Notes: generated from the sequence alone by a model not told the origin. A stretch of 64,000 nt of DNA from Megaustenia siamemsis (GCA_032433765.1 JAVIAB010000008.1:39513679-39577678), one strand, 5' to 3'; positions 11,705-22,960 are shown, counted from the stretch's first letter. A program made the numbers and translations.

Positions 11705-12371
11705 TTATTATGAGCATAAAGAAAGAAAGTTCTCAAGACCTACAAGTAAATATCACAGTTGAAGGAATACATGTGGAGACAGTTCAGAGCTACATCTACC
11801 TTGGGCATACTATAACCAGTGATGGAAAATGTAAAATTGAAATAAACAAAAGAATAGGTATGGCAAAAAGTAATTTTAATGTTATTAAAAATATACTAAC
11901 AACAAAACAAATAACAGTAGGACTGAATAGCAAAATGTTACATCTTCTCAATATTCCTGTGTGGTGCAGAAACATGGACATTAGAGAAGAAAAAAGAACA
12001 GAAAATTGAAGCCTTTGAAATGTGGATTTATAGAAGAATAGGTAGAATTGGGTGGAAAGAAAAGAAAACAAACGATGAAGTTTTAAAACAACTAAAAATA
12101 AAAAGAGAACTACTAAATACAATTAAGACAAGACAAATGAAATTTTTGGGACACGTTAAAAGACACAACAGCCTACTAAAAGTAATATTGGAAGGACAAA
12201 TACAAGGTAAAAGAGGCAGAGGTAGACCAAGACTAACATGGACGAGTAACATCAAAAGATGGACAAGTCAGCCTATGACAACCTGCACCATCAAAGCAAG
12301 AAACAGAGTGGAATGCCGATCCATGATAGCCAACCTTCGACGCAAAGACAGTACTCGATGATGATGATGAT
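11705..12371 (+). mobile_element. LINE-a 3' fragment inserted in the 35-bp array
   Basis: Two frames cover the C-terminal part of ORF2. The first (to 12009) has YIYLGHTITSDGK and runs to the LNIPVWCRNMDI area. After a frameshift the second (12020-12361) has MWIYRRIGRIGWKEKK, RQMKFLGHVKRHN and GKRGRGRPRLTW. A short (GAT)n tail at 12357-12371 abuts the resuming array. The YLG-TSDG and FLGHVKR-RGRP architecture is that of RTE-like LINE ORF2 C-termini. The element is 5'-truncated and cannot be active. Confidence 0.9.
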
Positions 12372-12640
12372 GAGAGGACGGATTTAATTCCTCGATTTTT
12401 GTTGACTGGAGGGCAGATTTAATTCCTCGATTGTTGTTGACTAGCGGGCAGATTTAATTTCTCGATTGTTGTTGACTAGCGGGCAGATTTAATTTCTCGA
12501 TTGCTGTTGACTAGCGGGCAGATTTAATTTCTCGATTGTTGTTGACTAGCGGGCAGATTTAATTTCTCGATTGTTGTTGACTAGCGGGCAGATTTAATTT
12601 CTCGATTGTTGTTGACTATAGGGCAGATTTAATTAATAGA
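12372..12640. repeat. 35-bp minisatellite, right part
   Basis: About seven to eight units with exact 35-bp spacing (gggcagattt at 12481 and 12516). Right-hand units read gactagcgggcag, whereas the left block and first unit read gagggcgg or gaggacgg, so the two sides have homogenised separately. Confidence 0.9.
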
Positions 12641-12847
12641 TCTACTAGTTTCTACTATCATTCGGCTTAAATGCATACCGAATTTATTAATGGAAAAGAA
12701 AAGCGGAATGGCGTAGTGCTGATGTTACCAAAAAATGTGCACTTGGTCAAAGAATGTCTGAGCATAAACATCACATTTCCTGTAAAGAACACTTGAGATG
12801 TGGCAGGATTCTTTCGTTCTACATCGATGCCGCAGAGGCAAATAAGT

Positions 12848-13330
12848 CATCATCATCATCATGTTCCAAACCGGTTGGCGTAGGCGATCATATCTATCCA
12901 CAATCTTCTATCTACCGTGAATCGTATCAGTTCTTTTGTTGACTGTTTTCCATGCCATGTCACTAAGCTATTTAGTATTTTCCCTCTTCGTCGTCCGAGA
13001 TCTCGCTTTTCTTGTATTTTGACAGATGTAATCAAATATTCCAATTTTACTCTTCTCATGATGTGCCCGAAAAATGTTGATTGTTTCTTTCTAATGTTTC
13101 TTAGGAGCTCTCTTTTGTGTGTTGGTCTCTGAGATTTTCCTCATTAGTTTTTTTTAGCTGTCTAGGGAACTTCCAATATTCTTCTGGGAAATCCCATTTC
13201 TGTGGCCTATAAACGACATTTCATTTATTTGTTTACGGTCCATGCTTCGCTTCCATAGGTCAGAATTGGCTCTATATAGCACCGATAAACTCTCTTTCTC
13301 ACTTCTATAGACATAGATTGACACATACGT
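12848..13330 (-). mobile_element. LINE-b2 3' fragment
   Basis: The minus strand matches LINE-b2 at 8.7 and 28.1 kb. It has the tail (GAT)n at 12848-12860, a MIAYANRFGT-like terminus, the MRRVKLEYL block and upstream remnants up to about 13330. It is frameshifted and 5'-truncated. Confidence 0.85.
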
Positions 13331-13744
13331 ACTGAAGGGAAATGAATTGATCCTTTAACTCCTGGCTATATTTTGCCGCTTTCAAGCAACAATTTCACTC
13401 ATTTGATATTCTGAACTAGCGAACTTTTTCAAAATTTTAATTTCTGGTGTGGTAATGAAGTCAAATGAACTTGGCCTATCGTCAACTGCTCTAAACCACT
13501 TTTCTACGTCAAAATAATGGCTTTTAAATTCTTAGAATTATGAAGAGTAATTGTCGGGAAAACGAGTAAGAAAAGTCGGTAAATAAAATATTCTTCATTA
13601 AAAGTCATCATAAACTGACATCTGTCGGTTTTAAAGTGCCATTAACATAAAAATATATAAATGAACAGATAATGTGGACAGCCAGAAATGAGAACCACTT
13701 ACATGCATTATTAGTTTTAAAAGTAGGGGGATGTAGCAGCGTTA
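13331..13744. other. No recognised feature
   Basis: Unassigned sequence with only short frames. Confidence 0.4.
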
Positions 13745-14078
13745 GGATAAAGGTAAAATACGAGACTAGAACCGGCGTCTTAGCACGTGAGTTTTCTCCC
13801 ATATGTGCTCGGTCGTCTATCCAGAAGTGTTCGGAGACTTCTGGATATTGTCACTTCAAGCATCGAAACTCACGATGCGAGGTGGCATTCCTCACCTTCC
13901 CAGAGTACTACCTTGGTACCCATTTTCGCCAGCGTCTGGGTCGACCGCATGGGTATTTTTTTTTTCCAAACCACGAGAACGATTCACGCTGCTTCCAGCG
14001 GGAATCGAACACGGATTGTCCGAACGTCGGTAGCCCAGTCGGGTGGTTTTCCTAACTAGACTATCCAGGCCCCCCAGT
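13745..14078 (-). mobile_element. SINE2 (tRNA-headed SINE), reverse orientation
   Basis: Read from about 14078 on the minus strand, the head has tagtctagttag (A box) and tgttcgattcccg (B box). The body then includes tcgacccag, gggaaggtgagga and cgagcacatatggg. The other copy, at 35.54 kb, is in plus orientation. Short ttaggat words at about 13745 and 14084 may be the remnant of a target-site duplication. The segment around 13790-13830, present once here, is the one expanded to a 42-bp array in the 35.8-kb copy. Confidence 0.88.
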
Positions 14079-14239
14079 CTTAGGATGTTACCATCAATTA
14101 TTGCAGAAAAATGTATAGGTATATCACTGAAATGCCACTGTAATGTTTAAACAGTCAGCTGTAGAAAGAATAAATCAATCGAGAGAGTGAAGACCATCAA
14201 ATGTGGTTAAATAGTGTACTACTTTGGGATGCTAGATTA
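14079..14239. other. Short unassigned interval
   Basis: I see nothing identifiable. Confidence 0.3.
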
Positions 14240-14279
14240 GATTCATCAGAATGTTTGTCCTGAATGACAGGAAACAGCC

Positions 14280-15430
14280 TGAGACATAAGATCGGATATC
14301 GAATATGTGAGACGCATAAGAGAAAACAGCCTGAGACAAACGATCGGCAACGAAATATGTTGGACGCATGATAGAAAACAGGTCTGAGACAAAAGTTAGG
14401 AAATGAAATATGTTAGACGCATAACAGAAAACAGTCTGAGATGAAAGTTAGGAAATGAAATATGTTGGACGCATGACAGAAAACAGGTCTGAGATAAAAG
14501 ATAGGAAATGAAATATGCTGGACGCATGACAGAAAACAGTCTGAGACAAAAAAATAGGTAATGAAATATGTTGGACGCATGACAGAAAACAGTCTGAGAC
14601 AAAAAAATAGGTAATGAAATATGTTGGACGCATGACAGAAAACAGTCACAGACATAAGATCGGGTATGGAATATGTTAAGACGCATGACAGAAAACAGTG
14701 TGAGAGAAAAGATCGGAAATGAAAAATATGTTAGACGCATGACAGAAAACAGTCTCAGACAAAAGATCGGAAATGAAATATGTTAAGACGCGTGACAGAA
14801 AACAGTTACAGACATAAGATCGGATATGGAATACGTTAGACGCATAACAGGAAACTGAGACATCATATAGGATATGGAATATGTTAGACGCATAACAGGA
14901 AACTGAGACATCATATAGGATATGGAATATGTTAGACGCATAACAGGAAACTGAGACATCATATAGGATATGGAATACGTTAGACGCATAACAGGAAACT
15001 GAGGCATCATATAGGATATGGAATATGTTAGACGCATAACAGGAAACTGAGACATCATATAGGATATGGAATATGTTAGACGCATAACAGGAAACTGAGA
15101 CATCATATAGGATATGGAATATGTTAGACGCATAACAGGAAACTGAGACATCATATAGGATATGGAATACGTTAGACGCATAGCAGGAAACTGAGACATC
15201 ATATAGGATATGGAATACGTTAGACGCATAGCAGGAAACTGAGACATCATATAGGATATGGGATACGTTAGACGCATAACAGGAAACTGAGACATCATAT
15301 AGGATATGGAATACGTTAGACGCATAACAGGAAACTGAGACATCATATAGGATATGGAATACGTTAGACGCATAACAGGAAACTGAGACATCATATAGGA
15401 TATGGGATACATTAGACGCATAGCAGGAAA
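14280..15430. repeat. 48-bp minisatellite (53-bp ancestral-like units at left), LINE-f derived
   Basis: Left units up to about 14830 keep gacgcatgacagaaaacagt followed by ctgagac and an aaat(g)aaatatg end, and are about 53-62 bp. From about 14830 to 15430 a shorter 48-bp unit (gacgcataacaggaaactga, then gacatcatatagg) is repeated about twelve times. LINE-f at 42.85 kb has the single-copy equivalent gacaggaaacagtctgag, so the left type is closer to the source. The 296- and 227-residue minus frames are artefacts of the 48-bp period. Confidence 0.92.
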
Positions 15431-15545
15431 CAACGTGAGAGATGAGATCAGAAATGAAAATCGCAAAAAAGATGGCTACGATCAATTTTCGCCATTTGAT
15501 ACATAAAGAAGCAACAGATAAAATGTACTGGTCACGTGATAAGAC

Positions 15546-15972
15546 CAATATTTCAAAACACAGCACAAAGAGCCTTCAATAAAACACAGCACAGAGAGCC
15601 TTCAATAAAACACAGCACAAAGAGCCTTCAATAAAACACAGCACAAAGAGCCTTCAATAAAACACAGCACAATGAGGCTTCAATAAAACACAGCACAAAG
15701 AGCCTTCAATAAAACACAGCACAATGAGGCTTCAATAAAACACAGCACAGAGAGCCTTCAATAAAACACAGCCCAAAGAGCCTTCAATAAAACACAGCAC
15801 AATGAGGCTTCAATAAAACACAGCACAAAGAGCCTTCAATAAAACACAGCACAAAGAGCCTTCAATAAAACACAGCACAATGAGGCTTCAATAAAACACA
15901 GCACAATGAGGCTTCAATAAAACACAGCACAAAGAGCCTTCAACAAAACACAGCACAAAGAGCCTTCAATAC
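15546..15972. repeat. 26-bp minisatellite, LINE-f derived
   Basis: About sixteen units of acacagcacaaagagcc plus ttcaataaa occur, with a variant aatgaggc. LINE-f at 43.0 kb has one acaacacaacgagccttc, followed by aacaaacg. Two unit types (aaagagcc and aatgaggc) alternate in short blocks. Confidence 0.92.
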
Positions 15973-16150
15973 ATGATGCGAGAACATGAGACGAAAAGGG
16001 CGACGAGTAAAAAAAAAAAGATGGATTGATGGAATATAAAAAAAAACACACTAGGGAACATAACAGCGAGATACACCAACAAAATAGCAAAAGACTCCAA
16101 ACTAGATATATCTCCCACCGACGCTAACAAGCATGTGATAAACAAAGGAA

Positions 16151-16793
16151 GTAGAAGTAATTGGTCCTGAGTTAATAAGTTGATTAAAACTATAGTGCTG
16201 CATTCAAAGCAATACACAGACCGTGTTGTTTAAAGCAAAGTCAAACTTCGATTTCTTACTCATATTTGTTTGTAGAACTAGTCGGAGCAGGCCATGATTT
16301 TTCACACATGTTGCTACAATGCTCATTGATATTTTCAAAACAAAAATGCATATCGTTATTTTTTTTTTTATTAAATAAGCAAAGGGTTATTTCTTCGCCT
16401 TAAGGCGTGTGAGGAAATGTTTATAGTGTACTTATTTGTCAATGAATCGTGGGACATTTTCATGCTTTGAGTGGCCAATACTACTACGCCAGATTGCCAA
16501 ACCTTAACAGAAAAAAAAGGCTTTCTAGTACCCATTTACAAAGTTTTAGTGATTGAAAAGTCGCTTCGTTCTGGAAAAGACAAAGGAAAAAAGGAAATGT
16601 CACCACATTTAAGAAGTGAGCCTGAAAGCTTGTGGCCAGTAACTAGTGTATTAAACATTTAGTAAGCTAGGCTGATTCACAGTTAACAAGCAGTTGAAAG
16701 GAAAATATGATTGATTGTAGGGTCACGGATTTAAAGCGAAGTCTTAGATACAGCCTCAAAACACCACAGAAAAACGTGTCGTTCTTTATTAAT
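16151..16793. other. No recognised feature
   Basis: Unassigned sequence. The frames of about 60 codons are not convincing. Confidence 0.4.
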
Positions 16794-16852
16794 GTAAGCT
16801 CCTTTAGTTTCTATCCCATTTTAAAAATTACAACAAACACACGTTGGTTGTC
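16794..16852. repeat. Left member of a diverged flanking direct repeat
   Basis: The words taagctcctttagttt, then acaacaaacac, then gttggttgt recur at 17640-17740 as taggctcctcaagttt, aaacaaacac and gtttgttgt. The pair brackets the deleted LINE-e copy. Confidence 0.5.
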
Positions 16853-17460
16853 TTCTACATTTCGGCTCCCTATGGTGCATGGAGTTTAACAAACAGTTTG
16901 CAAGACATTCCGTTTCTTGCCATTCTTTTAAGATCATTCCATGTCTTCCGCATCATCTTCATCTCTTTCTTCTCCAAGAATATTTGGGTCTTCCTTGTTG
17001 TCTTTTTCCTTGGGGATTAAAATAAAAGGCATGTTCTGTAATACTTTCAGTTGGCTTCTGCAGTGTGTTTCCTATCCAGTGCCATTGTTCTCTTTATCCA
17101 CTGGTATTTGATTGACACTTTTCCATAATTTTGCTGTTTTAAATGTTGCTCTCATTAGTCTTAACCCTACTGCTTCCCATTCTATCAGTGTTTTCTGTGC
17201 TTCCTTTGATAACATTATAGCTACCCCTTCACTATGTTGTGCTTCAGATTCCTGGTGTCCTGATGATACAATCATCTCTCCTGTGTTTAGTTTTATCCTT
17301 TCTGTTCCTAACCTTCTTGTTTCGCACATTTCTAGAATATATATTTTGTAGACTGCCGTCTCGGATATTACTTATGCAGCTTTTCCTTGTTCATTTAGAG
17401 TACGTATATTCCAGGTGCCAGTTCAGGACGAATTTCTGGTAGATAAAAGGTGAGTCGGCG
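16853..17460 (-). mobile_element. LINE-e with the reverse transcriptase deleted
   Basis: In minus-strand order this copy has an endonuclease-side segment (about 17450-17150; VRRLGTERIKLNTGE, GVAIMLSKEA) joined directly to the ORF2 C-terminal tail (about 17140-16853; VNQIPVDKENNGTG, then the same LINE-e tail as at 5.55 kb). The whole reverse transcriptase is absent. The 85-residue frame at 17072-17329 spans the junction in frame. An APE-type endonuclease region is inferred from the RRLGTERI-LNTG block typical of these LINEs. It cannot mobilise itself. Confidence 0.75.
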
Positions 17461-17639
17461 ATCCGGACTCCTTGCTGCTTTCTCCGGATTGCGACATACG
17501 CCTATTTGAAAGAGACCCATTATCTTTCCAGGATGGTAGATTTGCTTTTTTACCTTAGTCACCTTTACGAACATACCTGGTAGAGACCAGTGCTACAATT
17601 CTTTACTTCCCTTTCCAGCCCGGGCATCGCACGGCCGAT

Positions 17640-17740
17640 TGTTGGTTGTAGGTAGCATGTAGGCTCCTCAAGTTTCCCACTTTAACAATTAAAACAAACA
17701 CTCATTGTTTGTTGTAACATGTAAGCTCCTCTAGTTTATA
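17640..17740. repeat. Right member of the flanking repeat, itself partly duplicated
   Basis: It holds two copies of the gtaagctcctc / gtaggctcctc block (about 17658 and 17721) with aaacaaacac between them. Confidence 0.5.
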
Positions 17741-17794
17741 TAGAATTTATTGAATTATAAATGGACACCATGTCCCTCAATAGACCCTGCGATC

Positions 17795-17984
17795 TTGTGC
17801 GCCGTTGATTTTTTCCAGTGTCACGTCATCAAATTATTTTATCCAGCATTTTTTTACCTTGTCAACCTTTATCTCTCAGGTCCTGTGGATTTCCTGTTGT
17901 ATAAAGTATTCCAACGCACCTCTTATTCGCAAATGCTATACAAAGCTAGATTACCTTTTCTTACTTTGTTTTACATTCTTTCTT

Positions 17985-18023
<39 letters not shown>

Positions 18024-18110
18024 TCACCTTCCTCTTTTAATGCCTCCTCATTACATTTTTCAGCTGACCATGGTATTTTTAGCGGCATTGAAACAAAAAA
18101 CAAAAAGCAA
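17795..18110 (-). mobile_element. Diverged LINE-b/b2-like fragment with (CT)n tract
   Basis: By position, the minus-strand pattern matches LINE-b2 downstream of the frame at 28.17-28.4 kb: the cca-gtcatgaca, tattttcc and attccaac blocks, then the cagctg-cca-ggtatttt block. A CT microsatellite at 17975-18025 interrupts it. Confidence 0.55.
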
Positions 18111-18599
18111 CAACAACAAAAACCCTCTACTTTTCTACATTCATCCAGCCTCAGATGGGTCTTGAACTTTTTATTTTCTGTGGCATAAAGACGGCACTGA
18201 CGTCATGTTGACCATCTTAGAGAAATGTATCGGTTGTCGAGAGAAAGATATAGTAACTAAAATCATATATCCCATATATCAAATGATGTCACATGGCTCC
18301 GTTCTTCTACTTTCCACTTCCTTCAATGTTTACATATTTTCGTTTATTCTATTTAAAATAAAAACCCCATATTGATTCAAGATCTCTTATCTAATATCGT
18401 TAGTGAGAACGCAGTGTCGCACTTAACACAGTGATGAACATTACATTGTGGTCGATATCAAGATCTCCTATCCCGTAGCACTAATCTTTGATTGCTCTTT
18501 CAAGAGCTATATAGCATCCTATTAATTCATCGCTGTATTTCGAGTGTATAGCAACTATTCCCGTTTGATTATCATATAACTATTATTTAACAATAGTTA
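18111..18599. other. No recognised feature
   Basis: Unassigned sequence. Confidence 0.4.
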
Positions 18600-19145
18600 A
18601 AATAGTGAAAGAGAGCAAAAATAAAGGACTCAGCCTTAATAGCAAAACGACAGAAGTAATGGTAACAACAAAGAAAAAGACATCACCTCAGTGCGAAATA
18701 AAGACAAGTGGAATAATATTAAAACAGGTAAATGAAACATAAGGATGTCAATCATGGACAATAGGACAACAGACAAGAGAATCACTGGAGTCTGTAGAAA
18801 TGTGGTTTTACAGAAGAATGTTGAGAATACCATGGACAGCTAAGAAGAGTAATGAAAATGTTCTGAAAGAGGCCAAAGCAAAAAGAGAGCTAATTTGCGA
18901 TATTAGAAAGAAACAATCATCATTTTTTGGCCATGTAATGAGAAGAGAACAAATTGAATATATTTTAACAACTAGAAAAATTGAGGGACGAAGAGATAGA
19001 GGGAAGCAAAGATAAACAAATACCAGACAGCTTAAGAGAATGGCTTGGCAGAAGGTCAACAACAGAAATGATAAATAACTGTCGAAATCGAAAGTTGTGG
19101 AGTGACATGATTACCTACGCCAGCAGGCCCGGTACTTGATGATGA
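18600..19145 (+). mobile_element. LINE-b 3' fragment
   Basis: The plus strand shows remnants of SLNSKTTEVMVTTKKK, an internal deletion near 18730-18745, then [31 protein letters not shown] and a stop inside the GRRDRGKQR block. It ends at the SRPGT-like terminus and a (GAT)n tail. It matches copies at 26.8, 34.2, 36.5 and 42.1 kb. Confidence 0.88.
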
Positions 19146-19344
19146 TTATTATTTAATAATACTCTTAGTCTATGCCATCCACGGCTATTTGAGTTCATGC
19201 TCTTGAGCAAGCCATGGCGTATGTCGCGTTGTGGCTGTCTCTCACCGGAAGATACTGTAGCATAATGTTTGGCTAAGGTAACAACGGAAAAAGGGGAGAG
19301 TATAAATTGCATTCAAATATAGGGCGTATTAAAACTATAACCAT
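19146..19344. other. Short unassigned interval
   Basis: I see nothing identifiable. Confidence 0.3.
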
Positions 19345-20563
19345 ATAGAATAGTAGTAGCCTCCATCAGTCATAATTGACTATGAATTTTTCAGCGCCCC
19401 CAGAAATGTTACTTCTTTTCTCTGCTTTCGCCGTGTATTCTTTCTCTATGAATCTGTCGGTTTTTTGTTTGAGTTGGAGCTTTAAAGTTTGTTTCCAAAG
19501 ATTGCGGTCTGCCGCTATTTTTTCCTAGGTTGCAGGGTTTATGTTCAGTCTTCATGTCGCATCGAAGTTTTGGGCGTCCCCTAGTCTTTTTGCCATCTGC
19601 CAGTTGTCCGTAGAGTATATCTTATGGTACGTGGCCATCTTTCATACGGTTTACGTGGCCACGCCAGCGTAACCTAAGCTGTTTGAGCAGCGTGTAGATG
19701 TTCGGAAAGCCTGTGCGAGTCATGACCTCCACGTTTGTCAATTTATCCTTCCAGGTGATATCAAGAATACAGCGCTGACATCGCATTTGGAAAGCATTTA
19801 GCCTTCTCTCCTGCTTTGCATAAATTGTCCAAGATTCGCTGCCATACAGGAGGAACTGCAGCTTCTGTTTTAATTGTCAGTTTGCTGTTTTACCAAATAC
19901 GCCTAGAAAAACGTGCGAATGTGATAGCAGCTTTACAAATGCGGGTGTCAATTGCTGCATCTAACGATATTTTGTCGTTGATGATAGACCCCAGGTAGTT
20001 ATACTGTTGCTCAACATCGAGTTTGTAGTTGTCGATAAAGATTGCAAGTGTTGCTTAGACGTCCTGACCAAGTATGTTAGTTTTTTGCAAACTTATTGTT
20101 AAATCGAAGTCTCTCCAGACATGCGGAAAGCGATGTACCATGCTTTGAATTTATTCCTGTCTTTGCGTAACAAGTGCAGTGTCGTCAGCAAATAACAGGT
20201 CTCTAATAGTGTTATGTCTGATTTTGAACCTTGCCTTCAGTCTTGCAGGATTGAGCAACCGACCATTAGATCTCGTATGAAGATAGACTTCGTTCGCATT
20301 TGAGAATGCATGTTTTAATAGAACAGCAAAGAAGATTCCAAATAGGGTCGAACCAAGAACTCATCCCTGCTTGACGCCACTGCGTATGTTGAAGGGATGT
20401 TCTGCCATTGTATTGAATGGTCCTTTATATTCTCATGAAACGATTTGACTAGCGTCAGCAGAGTAGGTAAACAGCCTATTTTAGAAGCTATTTTGAAAAG
20501 GCCGACCCTGCTGATAAGGTCAAAGGCCTTTGTAAGGTCGATAAAGCCAATGAAGAGAGGCTT

Positions 20564-20839
20564 TTACTGCTCTCTACATTTTTCTTGAAGCAGACGTAAA
20601 GACAAAATTATGTCTGCAGTTGATCTTCCGGATCTAAAGCCGCATTGCAATTCAGGATGTACGCCGTGTGCGAGTTTTTGTAATCTTCTTAAGATGACTC
20701 TGGCGAAGGTCTTGCCGATGATGCTGAGTAAGGAGATGCCTCTGTAGTTGTTGCAGTCGCTTCTATCTCCTTTATTTTTGTAGAGATTTACAATCACGGA
20801 GTCTCTCATATCTTGAGGAATGGCTTTCTCTTTCAGCAT
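20564..20839 (-). pseudogene. LINE-d reverse transcriptase fragment
   Basis: Ninety-one residues carry a VNLYKNKGDRSDCNNYRGI block, then LSIIGKTFARVI and the CGFRSGRSTADIIL motif. These are the first conserved reverse-transcriptase blocks of non-LTR elements. The frame ends at a stop shortly before the expected FIDL-KAFD palm motif. That motif is still visible in the next frame near 20530 (TKAFD read from ggtcaaaggcctttgt on the complement). This is a dead copy. Confidence 0.82.
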
Positions 20840-20891
20840 TGATGTAGTACTTCAAGCAGGGGATGTAACAAAGCACTTTTACTGAATTTAA

Positions 20892-21182
20892 TCAGATCGG
20901 GAGGGATTCCGTCTTGTCCTGGTGACTTGCCAAGCTATCTATGGCCCTGCTAAGTTCCTCTGCAGTTGGGTCAATGTCTAACTCTTCCATAGGTGGGAGA
21001 CATTGTATGGCGTCAAGGGCGTTTGGTGTAACAGTGTTTTCTATTGAATAAAGTGAAGAATAATGTTCCACCCATCTTTCCATCTGTTTGCCTCTATCTA
21101 TTATTTTCTCCCCAGTGGATGACTTTAGTGGGGCAATAGTAGATTTTGTTGGTCCGAGGGTTTTTTTAATGCCATCATACAT
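20892..21182 (-). pseudogene. LINE-d ORF2 linker between endonuclease and reverse transcriptase
   Basis: Ninety-six residues contain GPTKSTIAPLKSSTGEKI, RWVEHYSSLYS and PTAEELSRAIDSLASHQD, the usual pre-RT linker. The SxGKAPGxDGIP motif expected at its end is degraded to the SHQDKTESLPI region. Confidence 0.75.
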
Positions 21183-21903
21183 TACTTTTAGGTTTCCAGT
21201 TTGAGATGCAATCTAGACGCTGCTGCTAAGCTGGAGCCAATACTCATTTTCACAGCGTGAAGCTGTTTGCTGGACTTTGTTTCTGGTCATTTTAATAGCC
21301 TGCAGAGTATTTGCATTAGGTGCGCGTTTGTGATCTAAGAAGGTCGCGCGTTTAGCTTCGATTACGGGTGTCATAACATGGAAGTTGGCTTCAAACCAAT
21401 CGTGAGATTTAAATGTCAGTTTTCCAAAGATGCTAACCGCGTTCTTGTAGATAGTGTTGCGGAGATTTTCCCTAGCACTGTTGTCGTGTTCATGAGTGAT
21501 CAGTGACTCCTTGAGGGTCTTGTTGAACTGCTCGACCAGTACAGAATGTGTTAGCTTGCTAGTGTCGATGCGTGGTCTCTTCTTTACCTGCTTGGCATAG
21601 TGGAACTTCCTGGGCAGTAGCTTGAGTTTGCAGCAGACTAGAGAATGATCCGAGTCGCAGTCTGCACTGTGGTTTGACCGTGTGAGGATTACAGATTTGA
21701 GGAGATGGCGTCTGACAAGTATCTAGTCCAGCTGGTGCCAGTGTTTCCATCGTGGGTGTCTCCAAAATATCTCATGCCGTGGCATGGTTTTGAAAAAAAA
21801 AAGTATTGGTCACACACAGGTTATGGTAGACGCAAAACTCTAGAAGTCGTTGGCCATTTGCATTTAATTTACCAACTCCAAAGCGACCGAGTCAAGTTGG
21901 CCA

Positions 21904-22653
21904 CTAACTGTGGTCTGCACCAATTCTAGCATTGAAATTCCCCGGTACAATAATGTGATCTTGTCCTAGTAAACTTTCCATGACTTCTGTCAAATTTTCG
22001 TTGACATTGTCCTTAGTTTCAGATGAAGAGCACAAGGTTGGAGCGTACACACTTATAAGGGTAACTGGTCCTGCTGTTGTATTAAGGTGACGTGTTAGTG
22101 TCCGCTCTGATGCATTCTCGACAAGGGTAACCAAACCTTTCAGAGATTTGTTCACAGCAAATCCCACACACCGTGAACTCTGATATCGTCGCTGCTCTTT
22201 CCTTGCCAATAGAACACGTAGTCCGCCTCGTTCAGCATACCTGAGCCTGCCAAATGGGTCTCTTGGATTGGGGCTAGATCCACCTAAAGTATTTTCAGTT
22301 CGGTATTGATTGATTGGACTGTCTTCGTTAATGTCTTGCACATTGTCAGATAGGCCAGCTTGCATAATGCGGGCGTTCCAGCAACCCAGTTGTAGGTTAA
22401 GCTTCTTGGTTGTTGATTTCATTTGTGTGGCAGGTGTGCATGGTAACAGTCTGACTTTCGGGTTTTTCCTAATCTCCGTACATCCAATGGGGAAAGCCGT
22501 AACGAGGTAGCAGCCCCATAGTGGCTGGGGGCCGCCCAACTTTGAGCGGGCGGTAACTACCGCTTCATGTGGTGTGTCGACACCAAAATGGCGACGCTGG
22601 AGTGTTTTCTTCAGGGCTTGAGCTTCAACAGAAAGAGACAAGTTCTTGCCCAT
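21904..22653 (-). pseudogene. LINE-d APE-type endonuclease fragment
   Basis: This 249-residue frame contains LQLGCWNARIMQ (the usual N-terminal T-W-N-V-R block), YAPTLCSSSETK and VPGNFNARIGADHS (normally GDFNA). These are hallmarks of apurinic-like endonucleases of LINEs that nick target DNA. A deletion shortens the middle, where the LVGLQE-T-region is expected. The open frame stretches upstream of the usual start, so the true 5' start is uncertain. Confidence 0.78.
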
Positions 22654-22689
22654 GCGAATTGTTTCTTCTCTCTACGCAACCGAGCGATC

Positions 22690-22960
22690 CAAAGGTTATT
22701 TGGTTATGGAAGGCCCCGGTATCACTGCAAACGAATTAAAATCCATAATTGCTCAACCGCCCGTGCCAGTGGAATCATCCGAATTACTAACTCATCTCCC
22801 AAACAAAGAAAGGTAGCTGTAGTCACCATCATAGCAGTCTCAGCACACACCAAAGGACATAAGGCGAAACCGCACAGAAAGTGAACACGGCCAACTGTTC
22901 CGTGTTATACGATATCAGCATTCATCGTAAGCAATAACATAGATCCAAAGGTCTAGCAGG
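22690..22960 (+). repeat. Element B copy
   Basis: It begins at ggttatggaaggccccgg and shares gcaaacgaattaaaatcc, gctcaaccgcccgtgcc, the aaagaaaggtagctg block and cagaaagtgaacac with the copy at 41.64 kb. The right end decays after about 22950. Confidence 0.85.

Larger units (their letters stand above)
14240..16150 (+). mobile_element. LINE-f 3' ORF fragment carrying two internal minisatellites
   Basis: Outside the arrays, the sequence at 15430-15545 and 15973-16150 aligns in order with the uninterrupted LINE-f copy at 42.84-43.17 kb. Shared blocks are gagatcagaaatgaa, caacagataaaatg, cacgtg and the terminal ggaacataacagc. The 48-bp array sits at the position of the VRRMTGNS block and the 26-bp array at that of the TTQRAFNK block. 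This is therefore one fragment grown from an expected 350 bp or so to about 1.9 kb. Confidence 0.82.
19345..22680 (-). mobile_element. LINE-d: near-full-length, degenerate non-LTR retrotransposon
   Basis: On the minus strand, from right to left, it holds an ORF start region and APE endonuclease (22653-21904), a linker and palm-entry region (21182-20892), reverse transcriptase finger and palm motifs (20839-20564), and a C-terminal tail with a GHV-like block (about 19640) followed by an RGRP-like block near 19590. Frames are broken by many stops. The gene order EN then RT with no RNase H fits RTE/CR1-type LINEs, but I cannot assign the clade. Element B abuts the 5' side at about 22690. Confidence 0.82.

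Noticed and set aside
17640..17740. Long terminal repeat of an LTR retrotransposon paired with 16794-16852
   Set aside because: The pair is short and diverged. The enclosed sequence is a non-LTR element and no tRNA primer site or polypurine tract is visible.
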